Assembly: GCA_008802785.1 (NCBI GenBank)
Contig: VUYT01000022.1
Span: 186,001 to 250,000 of the forward strand
Length of the DNA: 64,000 bases
DNA from: Symmetrospora coprosmae
Lineage: Eukaryota > Basidiomycota > Cystobasidiomycetes > Symmetrosporaceae
Reading direction: 5' to 3'
The notes below the pieces were generated by a model. That model was given only the letters and a program-made list of their open reading frames with translations, was not told the origin of the DNA and did not search any database. The position numbers were made by a program, and so were the translations under genes. Shown here in pieces: positions 49,964 through 63,265 of this stretch (positions are counted from its first letter, which is position 1; each line of letters opens with the position of its first letter).

Positions 49964-50589
49964 GTTGATCTAGGTGAATGGATGTCTTCTTGAGATGTAA
50001 AGGTGCGGAGATGGCAAGAGGAGAGGGAAGCTGGGACTTTGAGCCTCTTCAGCGCTCGGGGGACGGGCGGGCAGGTGGATCAGCCGCGCCAGAAGGCGGA
50101 GCGTTCCTGGCAGTCCCAAGGCCGCGCCGGATTCCAGAGCGTCTCCACCTTCGAAGCACAAGGAAAGTCGGGTCTTCTTCGCGCATGCACAGAACATCCG
50201 GAGCGAGGTTGCAAAGGCGGCTCGTATTCGAGTAAGCGGTCCTCTCCGCAGCAGGTCTCGTGAGCACAAAGGGCGCGTGCTTGACAAGTGTCCGAATTGT
50301 CACAAAGTCCCGTCAGTCGTTCGTGGTTCACCGGCAGAGAGGACGGCGACGGACCGAGATAGTGCAGAGAATCTGCATTGCGATCTACTCGGGCATTGAG
50401 TAGGAGACATCGCCTGCAGGCGAGCCGTAGCTCCCGCCAGCCGCTTTGGTCCTTTCCCCCCGTACGTGGTACAACAACGCGGATGATGACCAAGCGGACT
50501 TCAATTGCGCACGATTTTGGCAGATGTCGCAGAGGCAGGACGTGGGTTCGGCAGCACACCAGGACCGTAAAGAGCCCGGCCGCGTCTCA
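49964..50589. other. Intergenic region between TAF5 and the ADH gene
   Basis: Upstream of the ADH start and downstream of the TAF5 stop. Open frames on both strands lack motifs. No RNA gene or repeat was seen. Confidence 0.4.
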
Positions 50590-53151
50590 CTAGAAGATGG
50601 GCCCTGCCGCGAGGCACAGGTTCCTTGGCGTGAACTTTGTCGTAAAGACGGGAGTGCGTTTCGTGGGCAGCGTAAGGAGCAGATCGGGATTCTCGTCCTC
50701 TCCGACGCGCTGCCTGCTGTCTTTCATGCCCACGAGTGCGCCCTCACTTGCACTTGCTGATTGTGGCACGCCGTTGACGGAGAGCGCGGTCTGCTGGCTT
50801 GAGGCGACATCCCATGCGCGCATCGTGCAGTCTGAGCTGCCTGACACGAGTATGCTCGATTCGGCCGAGAATGAGAGCGAGTGTATGCGCGAGGTGTGGC
50901 CCGCCATCGTCTTGATGAGGCGTGAGCTGCCGAGATCCCAAAGGTTGATCGCATAGTCATCGCCTGAGGATTCTCGCCAGGAGTCAGCATCTGCATAGAG
51001 ATCATCAACAGAGGCTGAACTCACCTGCACTCGCGAGAAACCGTCCGTCGGGCGACATTGCGATCGTAGATACCGGCGCCGAGTGCCCGACAAACACACG
51101 TACGCACGTCCCCTTCTGCACGTCCCAGAGTCGGCAAGTTCTGTCTGCAGACCCAGTCGCGAGGTATAGCGAATTGGGATGGAATTTGACAGTCTGAGAA
51201 ATAGTCAGGCCAGAATTGTCAGATTCTTTTTTTCTCGCAGAAAACGCTCCCCCATACCGTGCAACGTACCTCGACGTTGCTGAGATGCCCCGCAAAGATC
51301 CTGACAGCTGCGACCCGTTCTGTCGTCCACAGGCGCGCCGTCCTGTCCCGTGACGCAGTCGCAAAGTACACTCCTCTCGGTCCCCACTCAACGTCCCACA
51401 CTGGATCGCGGTGCCCTCTGTATGCGACGATATTGCTGAACGTGTCCATGCTCCACAAGCGCACCGTCGCGTCCTGCGAGCTGGAGAGGAGATACCGCGG
51501 CGGACCGGACGGCCCCGGTATTGGGTCAAAGCTGAGCGAGTACACGGGTCCCGAGTGCCCGACGAGCTTGCGCGTGTACGACGCCTCACTTTCGCTTTCG
51601 CGATGATTCGAGTAGAGCGAGGTGGAGGAGGTGATGAAGGTGGAGTCGAAGTCGGAAGTGACAGCCCGCAACGGGTCGCCGCGGAGGTTCCAGAGGCGGA
51701 TGTAGGACTCGCTGAAACCGCAGGCGAGTAAGGAAGAGTCGTCCGAGAACTCGGAAGAAACGAGGCTGTTGTACAATTCGACAGGCAGTCAGTACACGGC
51801 ACTGGTGCACATCAACACGAAAACGATGTAAGACCCACGTATCTGTGGTATCGTGCAATGTGAACATGCACACGCTTGGTAGATTGTACTTGGCCTGACT
51901 CGCCGACCGGGTGAGAATTCCGGCTGCCTTCTTAGCAGCCTCCGCGTCTGATAACTGGCCCAGCTTGATTCGACGCCGAGCTTCTCTGACCTTCTCGACC
52001 TCACGCTGCACGTCGACTGTGCGGAACGAAGGCGGGTATGGAGGGAGGTCACTCTGATGGACTGGCGTCAAGCCAGCCGCAGCTGTGCCATCGCTCATGG
52101 CGGTGTCTCCGTTCGTTCTCGCAGCCACAGTCTGGGCAGCGCTGTCGGCCAGACCTTCCGTCTGGAGAGCTCGCTGCACCTCCTTCTCCAGCCTCGGGTC
52201 GGTGGGCATGGGTCCCAGCTTGAGCTCGGTAGGCCCTTGTTGTTGCTGTTGCTGCTTGTCCTGAGCAGGTGTCACCTTGTGCGATGTGTCCACTTGCAAT
52301 TCGCTCTCGAGTCCGCCCTGCATGGACTTGGCTCCTAGCAGCCTATCCGACAGTCCTGCTGTGGCGCCCGCGCCAGCCACCCCTTTCTGATTCACGACGT
52401 CAACGCGGACGCGCTCGTTGATGATGCCCAGCATCTTTTCCCTCCCTCGCTCGGCGATGTCTCCCTGACTCGAGGTTGTGCCCAGGTTGGATGTGCCTCC
52501 CTGCAGCCAGCCGAGCAGGAGTGACCATCCTCTCCGTGTCATTTTGACAATGTACCGCTCCCGCCTCCATCGGTTGGCCTGCTCGCTCTCGACAATCTGT
52601 GCCGGTGTCTTTAGGCTCGAGAGCAGGGAGACGATGCCCGGGTTGAGCGACTCGTAGTCGGCCACGAGGGACTGGTAGATGATCTCTGCCTGGTCGCGGT
52701 AGCCGAGGAGGACGAGGTCGAGGACCGAGTGGACGTAGACGGGAAGGAGGATTGGGAGGAGCTCCGGGCGGTGGATATCGAGCGAGCCATAGACAAAGTC
52801 GCGGAGCCCGAGCAGACCGTCCCGCCACGGCATGGGATCCTCCCTCCGGTGCCCAGTCTTGCCCTGGCTCTTTCGCTCAAAGCCGTCCTGCGTGACGGTC
52901 TTTCCTGCTGCACTCGCCCCGCCGTCAATCTCGCTGCGCAGTGCCTGTGCAGCGCCATGGTAGCCGCGCTTGATGAGGTACTCGAGGACGATGGACGTGT
53001 GATCAGAGGACCCTCCTCCTCCCCCTCCTCCACCGCCGCTGCCGCTGCCGCTGCCGCTTCCTCCTGATGATGCTGTTGGCTGTCCCTGCTGCCCCTGCTG
53101 CTGCGGCTGCCCGGACGCAGCGCCGGCAGGCCCAGCCTTGTTGGCCGACAT
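50590..53151 (-). CDS. TAF5: Transcription initiation factor TFIID (and SAGA) subunit TAF5
   Basis: Scaffold subunit of TFIID and, in fungi, SAGA. Exons in gene order: 53151-51839, 51765-51270, 51193-51025 and 50963-50590, giving 783 aa, phases consistent. After a Gly/Ser/Gln-rich leader comes the LisH motif ([20 protein letters not shown]). The TAF5 NTD2 domain follows ([20 protein letters not shown], then ESLNPGIV). WD40 blades run from ~residue 440: [89 protein letters not shown]. The C-terminal [20 protein letters not shown] is a TAF5 hallmark. The Gly run near residue 30 is coded by a GGA/GGT-rich repeat at 53010-53035. Confidence 0.95.
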
Positions 53152-53397
53152 CTGCGCGCACTCTTCTCTCCTTCTCTCTCCCTCTTTCTTCCTCAATTGA
53201 GCTGCTTCTGGTTCGTTGTCGTCCGTATGTGCTTTTGCGTGAGGGAGCAGAGGTGAGAGCGGTGCCCGCTCCCTCCCCGAAGAGGTGCAGTGCAGCTCGC
53301 GTCGGGACAGCTACGCTCATCCCATCTAGTCTCATCAGGAACGACACCCTTCCAAACTGCTTGGCTTGCTCGGACAGTCCAAGAGCTGCGCTATGCG
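53152..53397. promoter_or_regulatory. Compact divergent promoter of TAF5 and the LRR gene
   Basis: Only 246 bp separate the two divergent start codons. The region is CT-rich near 53160-53200. No clear TATA box was seen; a shared initiation region is inferred from spacing alone. Confidence 0.4.
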
Positions 53398-56300
53398 ATG
53401 CCAGATGAGCACAGCGAGGTAGTAGCAGCGTCCACTCTGCCGGCGAGCAAGGATGCGGAGGCGGAGGCTGCTGCAGCCGCGTCAAGCGCGAACGAGGACG
53501 ATGGCCCGAGCTCAGCAGGCAGCGAGTCTGCGCATGAGGCCACAGCAGACCAGGGGCAGGGACAGCATCAAGAGGGAGACGACGAGAAGTCGCATCCGTC
53601 GGCCAGCTCCCTGAAGCCCGCAACTGCAACTGCGGCGGATGGCGGCAGCGCTGGAGGTCCAGCCACGTCCGTGCCGGCATCAGAAGCCGGCACCACCGCA
53701 GCAGCATCGACAACGGAGAGCAGCTCATCATCATCAGCAGCAGCAGAAACGAGCACTGGGCCATCTCCTCCTGCTGCTGCTGCCGTCTCTGCGCACCCAC
53801 TGTCCGCTGGCGCGCCCGAGGAGAACGTCCCGATACCCGTGTCGGGGCCATACAGGCACAACCGCAACCGCATCCCTGCCCACAAGCTCCCAAAGGGCAT
53901 CCTCAAGCCCGCACCTACACCAGCCCCGCGCTTCAGCTTTCGACGTGATGTCCTCTCGTACATGGGCGATTCGCTCAACAGCCCCATCAACCTCAGCCTG
54001 AACAGCATTGGCAACGCACTCAGCGCGGCAACAGGTGGCGGCGGCGGTAGTGGAGGAGGAGGAGCAGGACTGAGCAGTCCAGATGCGCAGTTGCAGCAAG
54101 GACACTCGGTACAGCCTGCGCATCCGCCTCATGCAGGCGACTTCTCTGCAAGGCAGGTCGAGGGGAGCACGTCGCACGCACCCATCCAGGCTGCCCCAGC
54201 GCAACATCCGCCGACAAAGTCCGGCGCATTCTGGAGACGCCTGGGAGGCGCAGTCACAGCTGTCGCAGCGCAGGTGCCCGTCCCGCAAGCCGCTCAGCGC
54301 ACCATCAACCAGCTCGCGGAGCGAGGACATCATCAGCATGGTGGACACGGTTCAGCAGCGCAGTCGCACAACCCAAGCACTTCGAGCGCTCCCGCATCAG
54401 GCCACGGAAACAGTGACGCATCGTCCGCGCTATCGCCAACCAACGCGTCAACCTCGAGTCTCTCACTCGACTCGGTCAAATCGGTGCGATTCACAATGTC
54501 CTCTCTAACCGTTGTCTATCCGATCAGCGCGCCGATTCCACCTGGTGCGGAGGCCAGCACCAGGAAGCGAATCCACCGCGAATACAGAGCGAAAGACCAG
54601 GAGAGGTTAGGCAGAGGCGGCTGGACGGTCGAAGAGCTCACACGCCTGTACGACGAGTGCTGCCGGACGAGAGAGGAGCCTGGTATCGACCAACTCAGGC
54701 GCATACTGATGGTAGGGGGCCTCTCTCGTTGATGGTGTAGCATGGTCGGTCGCCTGCTGACCACCTCTCGTTCTCCGCCAGGCCTCGACCGCCCCTCCGA
54801 AGGTCATCGACCTGAAGGACGTGCAACTCACCAAAGGGGCAGTCGATGTTCTATCCGATCTTCTCTCGGTAGAGTTTGGGCTCAAGAAGCTTGTGCTCGA
54901 AAATTGCGGCCTGGATGATGAGGTGAGTGGGAAGGATAGCCTCAAAGGGGAATGAAACAATGGCCCGACTGACACAGCATCAACGCGTGGATATCTAGTC
55001 CCTCAAGCCATTAGTGCACTCGCTACTGGTCTCTGCCACACTGCCTACCATCTCGCTGGCCAACAACAAGCGGATCCGGAACAAGGGTTGGCGCCTGATC
55101 TCTCTGCTGGTCCGCAAGTCCCCCGCTCTTCGATACCTCGACATTTCCGACAACCTGATCGATAAGAAGATTGCCGAGAATCTAGTCGATGCCATCTCTA
55201 ACGCTGGTGTCGCAGCTTCCTTGCCACCTAGCACCTCACGCCAGGCGGATCTGCCTGCGGGCGACTCTGCCACGAGCGAGTCGCCGGAGGGAACAGAAGG
55301 CGAACAGACGGACGCAGAGGAATGTGATCTACCGCCACCAAAGAACGCCCCTCTGCTATCGCGATCGGCGTCGGCCCGGAGCAATGCTTCGGAGAAATCG
55401 TCGGCTCTGAGCTCACTTCGGCTCGAGTCGTGCTCGCTGAAGAACCCGACACTAGAAGCGTTAGCGACCGGCGTTCGCCAGTCCGAGATCAAGCATATCT
55501 CGCTCCGACGGAACAAGATCAACAATCTCGGTGCTGTGGCCCTGGCCGTCATGATACGAGACTACGAGCTCCCATCTTCCTCGGGTCCGTCGCAACCGGC
55601 CGGTGGAGACGCTCACCAGGGCGCGGAGGGTGCTGGCCTCTTCAGCCCGACACTAGATGAGCACCGACCTGGCTCGCCGAGTCTCCACCAGCCAGGCTTC
55701 AGCTTCAATCATGCACACAAGGCGGGCACCCCGCTCCCTCCGCCACCCACTCACCCTGCCCTCAACAATCGCACTCACCTGTCGTCATCGACATCATCGG
55801 GCAATTCCGTCACCGCTCGTCTCGAAGCAGCTGCATCGCAGCGATCCTCCCTTCCAGCCTTGCCAGCAGCGGGCTCGCCACCTCGTGCAACTTCCTCCTT
55901 GCCAAGCTCCTTGCTATCGCACGCGGCTGCCTCGACATCGTCTACTCGGGATGACTCGGAGGACGCAGACCACGAAGCTGCCTTCGGGCCCGAAAGGAAC
56001 CGCGGCAGAGTGATTCTGCCCGAGCGCGAAGCCGTCAGGCATGCGGAAATGAAGGCTCGCTTGAAGAAGCAGATTGATGCATTGCCCCGCGTTGGCAGCC
56101 TGCTCACGCTCGATGTCCGCTCTAACGAGATCAAGGGAGGCGTCACCTACATTGCCCAAGTGCTCAAGCGTAACAGAACGCTGAAAGTGCTCAATCTGAG
56201 TGACAACAAGATCGACAGCCAAGGTCTGATGAACATTGCCGAAGCATTGGTTGGTTCTCTGATCACTCACGGCGCTTAGGGTTGTTGCACATGGCTGACC

Positions 56301-57733
56301 GGGGTTTTGCATGGCAGAAATATAACTCCACGCTAGAAACGCTAGACTTGTCCAACAACCCCTGCTGCGGTGGCACCTTGGAAGGCGTCATGACTCTTCG
56401 CACTGCCTTCGCCTTCAACACCTCGCTCATGCGCATCTTCCTGAATAACACCGACTTTTCGACTGCCGCTTCGATCTCACTGGCCGAGTTCCTCCCGGAG
56501 GTGCACTCGCTCATCCACCTTGATCTTACAGACAACCCCGACATCGAGATCGCTGGCATCATGGCCCTCGCTGCCTCAGTCAAGCTCAATCGGACCCTGC
56601 GCTGTCTCGATCTCAGCATCCCGCCGAACGATGCCGAATACGCCCGGCTCAGCCAGGACATACTCCAGTCATGCATCCGAAATACAGAGCTGGCGCAGGA
56701 GCAGTCAGCACTCAAGGGCATCAAAGGCCCCATCGCACAGCCTATCTACAAGAGCGAGATTGCCCGCGAGCTGCGCGAGCTGGAGGAGCACAGCAAACAG
56801 AGGCGACAGGATATCGATGCCGTTCTTGACAGTATTCCAGAGGGAGCAGGCAAGAGTAACGCCCTGCATACATCCGTCCGCGTCGCCAAGGAGTGCGTGG
56901 AGCTGCTGGAGGAGATTGTCCTGCCGGATGAGGAGAGGAGGAAGAGGTCGGAAGCGATCCAGGGCGCAGAGATCGCAAAGCTCGTGCTCGATCAAGCCAC
57001 TGCAGCTGAGTCGCAGCTGTCCGAGGCCATGCGTCCATTGCGAGCAGGTTCCGATGAGCGAGAAGCTGTCGGCGCGCTAGCCAACACTCTGTCTGTTCTG
57101 CTGCTCAAAGCTGGCAGGCTGTACGGGTCTCCATCCGTGCCTGTCTCTTCGGTCAGTTGTTCACCTGCGCGGCAGAGCTCACTGACCGCTCTATCCACGA
57201 CAAATCTGTCTGAAGGCACCTTCCTTTCGCCGGTATCCACGCCGTCGAAATCGCCAGCCTCACCCGTTGCGCAGATCCCATCGCCTTCCTTCTCCATCAC
57301 GGATTCGGACGATTCCGATACCGACACACTCGATTCTCGCGCAGACGGGCGCACGCCTCCAACCTCTCCGCATCGCCTGCAGCGCTTCGGCGAGCAGCAG
57401 ACCACGGCCCGCAGGTCACGCCCGATCTCGCTGGAACTTCCTGGATCAGGCGACGCCTCATCGTCAGCTGCTGCGGCAATGCAGAGCTCGCCACGATCGC
57501 CTGTCGAGAGCCATTCGCGGGTCATGGTCCTCGAAGAAGGCGAGGTCTTCCGCAAAGGCACGAGCATGGTCGCGGGCAGCAAGACCTTGCTGGATGTGCT
57601 CGATGACGAGAGCGAGGACGGGCAGGAGCTCGAGCAGAAGATCCTGGACACGGAAGTTGAGCGCACGAGCCGCAGAGCCAGTGTGGGGAGCCTGGAAGAG
57701 ACGAGCGAGACGAAGGACCCGGGGCCGGTGTGA
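53398..57733 (+). CDS. Large leucine-rich-repeat protein, PPP1R37-like
   Basis: Probable cytoplasmic or nuclear scaffold with RNI-type LRRs, in layout like protein phosphatase 1 regulatory subunit 37. Exons 53398-54711, 54782-54922, 54999-56249 and 56318-57733 give 1373 aa in phase 0 throughout. Residues 1-150 are disordered. LPKGILKPAP with RFSFRRDVL and a later SVKSVRFTMSSLTVVYPI (RVxF-like SVRF) sit before the LRRs. Repeats run from ~residue 440: VIDLKDVQL, LKKLVLENCGLDDE, ISLANNKRI, LRYLDISDNLID, IKHISLRRNKINNLGAVAL, LTLDVRSNEIKGG, LKVLNLSDNKIDSQG, LETLDLSNNPCCGG, IHLDLTDNPDIEIAG. Long disordered inserts interrupt the solenoid near residues 550-590 and 640-760. The ~450-residue Ser/Pro-rich tail has a helical part (ELREL and EELEE-like) before it. 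PP1 binding is inference. Confidence 0.8.
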
Positions 57734-57955
57734 GCCGGGGGGTCTCGCTCGTACTGCCTCGGACATAGACGTACGATACCCCTCCTGCTACCGCTTAGCT
57801 GTACTCTGTTCTACTCTGTCCTTCACGTCAGCATAGTCGTATCTCTAATGATGGTTCTAGTAGGAAGAAACAGCAATCTACCCTGTCAGCCAGTCAGTCC
57901 GCGAACTCTCCTTCGCCTTTTGCCACACGACTGAAAGTTTCAGTGTGCAAGCATC

Positions 57956-60545
57956 ATGATGATGGATACAGACACGGCAGTACCGCAGGCGCAGCAGCCG
58001 TACTGGCAGACGCGCACCTCCGTCGCGCCCATCAAGGCAGAGTACGTGCTCTGGGATCGTGTGACGGCCCGCGACCGACCAGCGTCGGCCTCGGTATCTG
58101 CAGAGGGTGCATCCAGAGACCGCGGCGACGTAGCGGCCGCTGCAGATGATGCAGCCAGTCTGCCTCCTCCGCCTGCCATGGACGACGATGATGCTGCTGA
58201 AGGACGGCCAGGCGGCAGCAAAGCTCCCGGGACGTCCGACCTGAGCAGGAGCAACGAGGACGGTCCACCTCGCAAGAAGCAGCGAGGCGGCAACGGCAAC
58301 GAGAAGGAGAGGAGCAACGGAGGAGCAGACAGCAGTCGCGGAGGAGGCAGCATGAACAAGGGCAGGACCTTTGCGCGCGTCACGGAGGACGGCCCGAAAT
58401 TGTGCAATTCAACGGCAAGAGGTATTGAGTGCGACAAGCTGGCCAGCGTGGGCATCGAGTGCAAGATGTCCCATGACCTGAAAGCCTACCTCGAGAGCAA
58501 CAAGGACGAGGATATCCAGATTCAGAAGCCTAACGACGAGCCGCAACAAATCGCCTGTCCGGTGCGCATTTTCGCCACTGGAGGTGCTTCCATGTCGGAA
58601 TGCGAACGTATTGGCTGACCTCAGCCTACATATGCTTCTACACCATGTGCAAATAGCTGTTCTCCAGCCTAGGCACCTGTCCGTTCGGCTTCCGCTGCCG
58701 CTTCCTCGCATCACACGAGATCCGCCATCCCGAAGCAGATGCCGGTTTCTTGTCGAGTGGCAGAAGTCTTGCGCACGACTTTGGCAAGCTGCGGTCAGCG
58801 GCGCCATCAGCTCTGAAGGAGGCCACGGAAGCCGAGCTCCTTACCTGGGCGTTCGACACGCGAGGCGAGCAGAACGTCGTCACGCCTGACATGCTCTACA
58901 AAGCGCGCAAGGTCAAGGTGGCCGAGCTTCCGTACACGAAAGCCTATCTAGAGAGTATAGGAGAGAAGCTTGAAACGAGAGGCGAACAAGGCGGACGCGG
59001 CGGCAGGGGCGGGCGAGGAGGAAGGGGTGGGAAAGGAGGGCGAGGGGGCAGACAGAAGGACTCTGGCTGGGAGCGAAAGAATGGAGAGAACGGTGAAGCA
59101 ACGGCCTCCGGTGCGGGCTTTGACGAGCCGCGGACAGAGGAAACTGCTGCAGCGGCGCAGGAGTCCTTGCAGGTGACGGATGCGCAGAAGGATACCCCAG
59201 ACGTCTCGCTTCGACCGGCAGAGAAGCCGCGGCTCAACTTTGAAAACAAGCTCTACCTGGCTCCGCTCACTACCGTCGGCAATCTTCCTTTCCGCCGTCT
59301 GTGCGTGCAGTACGGCGCCGACATTACCTGTGGCGAAATGGGCCTGGCGCAGGAGTTCCTGAGCGGCAACAAGTCCGAGTGGTCGCTCATAAGGCGGCAT
59401 CCAAGCGAAAAGTACTTCGGCATCCAACTCTGTGGGAACAAGCCGCAGACTCTGGTGCCGGCGACCGAGCTGATCAAGCAGCAAGTCTCGGATCTCGACT
59501 TCATCGACATCAACCTCGGCTGCCCGATCGACCTCGTCGTCAAGCGCGGAGCGGGATCAGCCCTGCTCGAGCACTCGACTAAGCTGAGCAAGATCATCGG
59601 CGGCATGAACATTGCCAGCGGGACCACGCCAATCACCATCAAGATGCGGACGGGCATCAAGAAGGAGGTGCAAAATACGCATAGGTTGATGCCGCGTGTG
59701 GTCAAGGAGTGGGGAGTCGGGGCTGCGACCGTCCACGGGCGCACTCAGCAGCAGCGATATTCGAAGCTGGCAGATTACCAATACATCAAGACCTGCGTGG
59801 ACTCGTTACGGGAGAGTGCTGTGGAAATGGATTGTGAGTGAGAAGACCCCTCTGCAGGCTCTTATGAGATGGCCTCTTTTCTGATGACGAGCTGCGCAGT
59901 GCCTCCTATACCGATCTTCGGCAACGGAGACGCATACGACCACCGTACGTACTGGGAGAACGTCGAAGCCACGGGCGTCGATGGTATCATGATCGCCCGT
60001 GGAGGCCTCATCAAGCCCTGGCTGTTCACTGAGCTCAAAGAGCGCCGCGACTGGGACATCTCCTCCCGCGAGCGGTTAGATATGATCGGTGACCTAGCCA
60101 AGTTCGGGCTCGAGCACTGGGGAAGCGACACGCAGGGCGTCAACTCGACAAGGAGATTTCTGTGTGAAGCGCTCAGCTTTACGTACCGCTACGTACCAGT
60201 CGGGCTGCTCGAGCGCTTGCCGGCACGGATGAACGACAGGCCATATCCGTTCAAGGGGAGAGATGAGCTCGAGGTGAGCTTGACATGGCTTTGTTCAGTT
60301 GAACCATGCCAATGCTCACCATCGCTCCGCGCAGACCCTCCTGGCTTCTGGAAATTCTGCCGACTGGGTGAAGATCAGCTCGATGTTCTTGGGCCCGCCT
60401 CGTGAGTCTTGCGAGCTGCGAGATCCTCGTCTCAGTAGCCCAGTGTCTCTGACTCTCACTCCCGATTGCCGGACCAGCTGCCGAATGGTCCTTCTTGCCG
60501 AAGCACAAGTCCAACTCGTACGAGAACGACGAAAGCAACGGGTAG
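57956..60545 (+). CDS. DUS3: tRNA-dihydrouridine(47) synthase Dus3
   Basis: FMN- and NADPH-dependent enzyme that reduces uridine 47 in the tRNA variable loop. Exons 57956-58583, 58673-59833, 59900-60273, 60335-60401 and 60478-60545 give 765 aa, phases consistent. The N-terminal ~130 residues are disordered, with a basic PPRKKQRGG. Two CCCH-type zinc fingers follow: [20 protein letters not shown]-like Cys/Cys/Cys/His, and [13 protein letters not shown] formed across intron 1. An RGG-rich linker (about residue 300) precedes the synthase core: [58 protein letters not shown] with the catalytic Cys, [24 protein letters not shown] and [19 protein letters not shown]. The C-terminal helical domain ends [13 protein letters not shown]. 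The zinc fingers identify Dus3 among Dus families. Confidence 0.95.
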
Positions 60546-60685
60546 TCGCCTATGTCCCAACGATTATATGTGCTATAGAGGCGTATACATCGATTACGGC
60601 AATGCACGTCATCCCCTACTGACAGAGCCACGCGCCCTGACTGCCCCAATGCCCGCGTAGACTTACATTCAGCAGGCCATGATGC

Positions 60686-63086
60686 CTATCTACCATCCCT
60701 AGTATCGACTACGTCGAAGTAATCCGGTGGAAGCTCTCCGCCCTCGTCCTCCTCCACCACCTCGAGCGATCGCCGCACGGCTCCGGTCGATGCCTGAGCT
60801 GCGGTGTTTCGTTGCACCTCTGCAGCATTACGCGCTACAGGCGGAATGCTAACGAGCAGGATTGGGACGGTCGCCAGAGTCTCCAAGCCCATATCACTGA
60901 GCAAGGATAGCGTCACGAAGTACTGAGTGCACCGGTCGATGTTAGCAGGCCTCGGATTCACACGCGCGGGCTGCTCGGCCTACGCTCTCACCTGGACCGC
61001 GAGATTGAAAGAAGAAAAGGTGGAAGCAGGCGCTTTCACCAGCGATAGACTCCCCTTGAAGTGCCGGAGCCCTGCATCGGTGGCACCTGCGAGCGCATTG
61101 ACGGCTATGTCGGTCTTGCCCTTACACACGACAGTGTCATGGTGTCCAGGTGCTCCTTGCGCCCCTGTCGGTGCCAGAACTGATCAGACGCAAGACAGCT
61201 CCACCGCTTGTCAGATCGGGCAAGCTCGACGCACAGACAGTCGTACGCTGCACCAGTCTTACGACGATGGAGGCCGGGCCAAGCTTGTTGAGCGTCGCAT
61301 TGTCATCGGAAGACAGCTCAACATAGAAGGGCAATGTCTCCAGTTCTGCGCAGACGAGGAATGCCTTAGTGTCGGTTCGAGCGTCGGCGGTGCCCATCTG
61401 ACGAGACTCACTGCCAAAGACCAAGGGTTTGGGAAGGAGAAGGGCCGCCTTGTATGCCGTCTTCTTGCCTATCCCAAATAGTCCCTTTCGCACCTGCCGC
61501 TCTTCTGATCGGCTCTCCCAATCGTCCGGCGCTTCGAGGGGAGAGGGAAGAGGTATTGACTGGACCAAAGCAGCGCGTCTGCCGTTGGACATGAACGAGA
61601 TGTCCGTCTCTCGAGCGAGGTACACGATCGGTGCAAAGAGGCGCTCGTTCGGGCGTAGGAAGCCTTTCCTAGCCATAGTGACCTTGACATAGCTAAGAGA
61701 CGCAGGCAGAACCCTGTCAATCCCAAGTCCGCAGATATTACGTGCCACGAGAGTCTGCGACTGGAACTCACTACCGGATGGAAGCGCTATCCACCCCGCC
61801 AGGGTAGGCGAAAGGCGCCGATAGAACGAAAGATGGAGGCATCGCAACTGCTCCAAGTAGGCATCAGTCACGCTCTGTTCGGCGGTACGAACGCACACCG
61901 CTACCGACATTGCTTTCTGATCCGTGCGCTAGTTGGGACTATCGGCGGTATGGTGAGCGAGAAGGGGAACTCGTGCACCTCCTTGGTCATGTCCAGCGTT
62001 GGTTGCTGCTCAGTGGCGGTCCAGAGCAGGGAACTGGCGTACCAGAATTCCTCTGCAAAGCCAAGGAAGGAGTTAAGACCGGCGCGGCGAGGGAACCTCC
62101 GTGCCACTCACCCTCTTCGCCTAGGCCTCGGGCGTTGGACTGCGTGCGCTTAATGGCGGTGGTAACCACCCCTGTATAATGCGGTAGCATCAACACGACA
62201 GTTTCGGCAGTTGTAAAAGGCGTAACAGCGGCCCTGTCTTACCTTTGACGCGAATGCGAAGCTCGTTGACGCTCGCGTCACCGCCGAGCTTCAAGAGCAC
62301 CCGTCCAGAGACCGTGGGGCACAGCTCCTGCACGTAGACTGGGTGCTGCTTCGACCCAGCACTCTCAAGTACAAGCTCCATCTTGTTTGATGTGCTCGAT
62401 AGACTGTGCTGATATCGGACGGTAGATCCCTGTAGTACGCAGCGCCGCGGCGCATAGCCGGGAAGGTGCTCGTTCGCACCGTCCACGCCTTCGTCGTAGC
62501 CGCCTTCCTCTAGGCCATTCAGACTCGGCCATGGGGTTGTCCTGGACGTCGGAGGCTGCTGCTCAGGAGGCGGCCTGGCTAGGTTGAAAGCCGTCTCCAC
62601 GTACGGCGAGGGTGCTGACCGTCCGCTGCCGGGTGGCGCTACCGGGCTGACCGGGCCCAACGCTCGATAGGCCGATCTTCGGAAGGCCGGCGCTCCGCTC
62701 GGAGTGGTGAGGGGAGCGGCTCCATTCGTCGGAGAAGCCTGAAGCGCAGTCTGTATCGTCGCACCGACTCTGTTGAGGAACGCGCTTGCTCCTGGTGGAG
62801 ACGATGATAGCGAAGGCCCAGGCTTGTTCGCTGACACACTCCGCGACAGTTGCGGGGCAGCAGAGGAGGATGCAGTCGAAGGCGCAGCATTGGAGAATGA
62901 GCGGTGCCGAGAGGGTCTATCTGAGCCATGTGGGCCTGCAGACGTCGATTGCGAGCCAGCATTCAGCGGCCTCGGAGCTGATCCGTTGCCGTTATCGGCG
63001 GTCGAGGCTGTTGATGTTTCGAGCGCTCGAGCGAGGGTGCCGAAGCTCTCGAACAGCGCATCGCGTCTGCTCAGATCGTCAGCCAT
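60686..63086 (-). CDS. Arrestin-like protein with C-terminal PY motif (ART-type ubiquitin adaptor)
   Basis: Alpha-arrestin family adaptor, likely linking a Rsp5/NEDD4-type ligase to plasma-membrane cargo. Exons in gene order: 63086-62243, 62171-62112, 62052-61909, 61847-61775, 61713-61235, 61164-60992 and 60922-60686, giving 669 aa with all phases closing. Residues 1-210 are disordered and Ser/Pro/Ala-rich. The arrestin N domain begins PGYAPRRCVLQGSTVRYQHS, then PTVSGRVLLKLGG and LRIRVKG; EFWYASSLLW and HEFPFSLTIPPIVPTSA follow, and SLSYVKVTMARKG is the usual link between the lobes. The C domain includes TLPFYVELSSDD and SIVVRLVQRTTV. The tail ends GGELPPDYFDVV, giving a PPxY WW-domain ligand. 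The start at 63086 is the first ATG; an in-frame open stretch extends further upstream. Confidence 0.83.
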
Positions 63087-63265
63087 TCGCGTCTGTCCTT
63101 CCGAGAAGAGGGATTGCAGCGAGGTCGAGCTGAAAGAGACGGCATCCGCGCCCGAATTTACCCCGCGCCCTTTGCCACCGCTATCAACCACTCAAGCTGT
63201 CTCCTTGCTGTCTACTTACTCTTTGTCAACTCCCCCACCCTATTCCTGTGCATTTCCGACCGTAC
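63087..63265. promoter_or_regulatory. Compact divergent promoter of the arrestin-like and phytochelatin synthase genes
   Basis: 179 bp separate the two divergent ATG codons. No clear core-promoter element was recognised. Assignment rests on gene orientation only. Confidence 0.35.
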
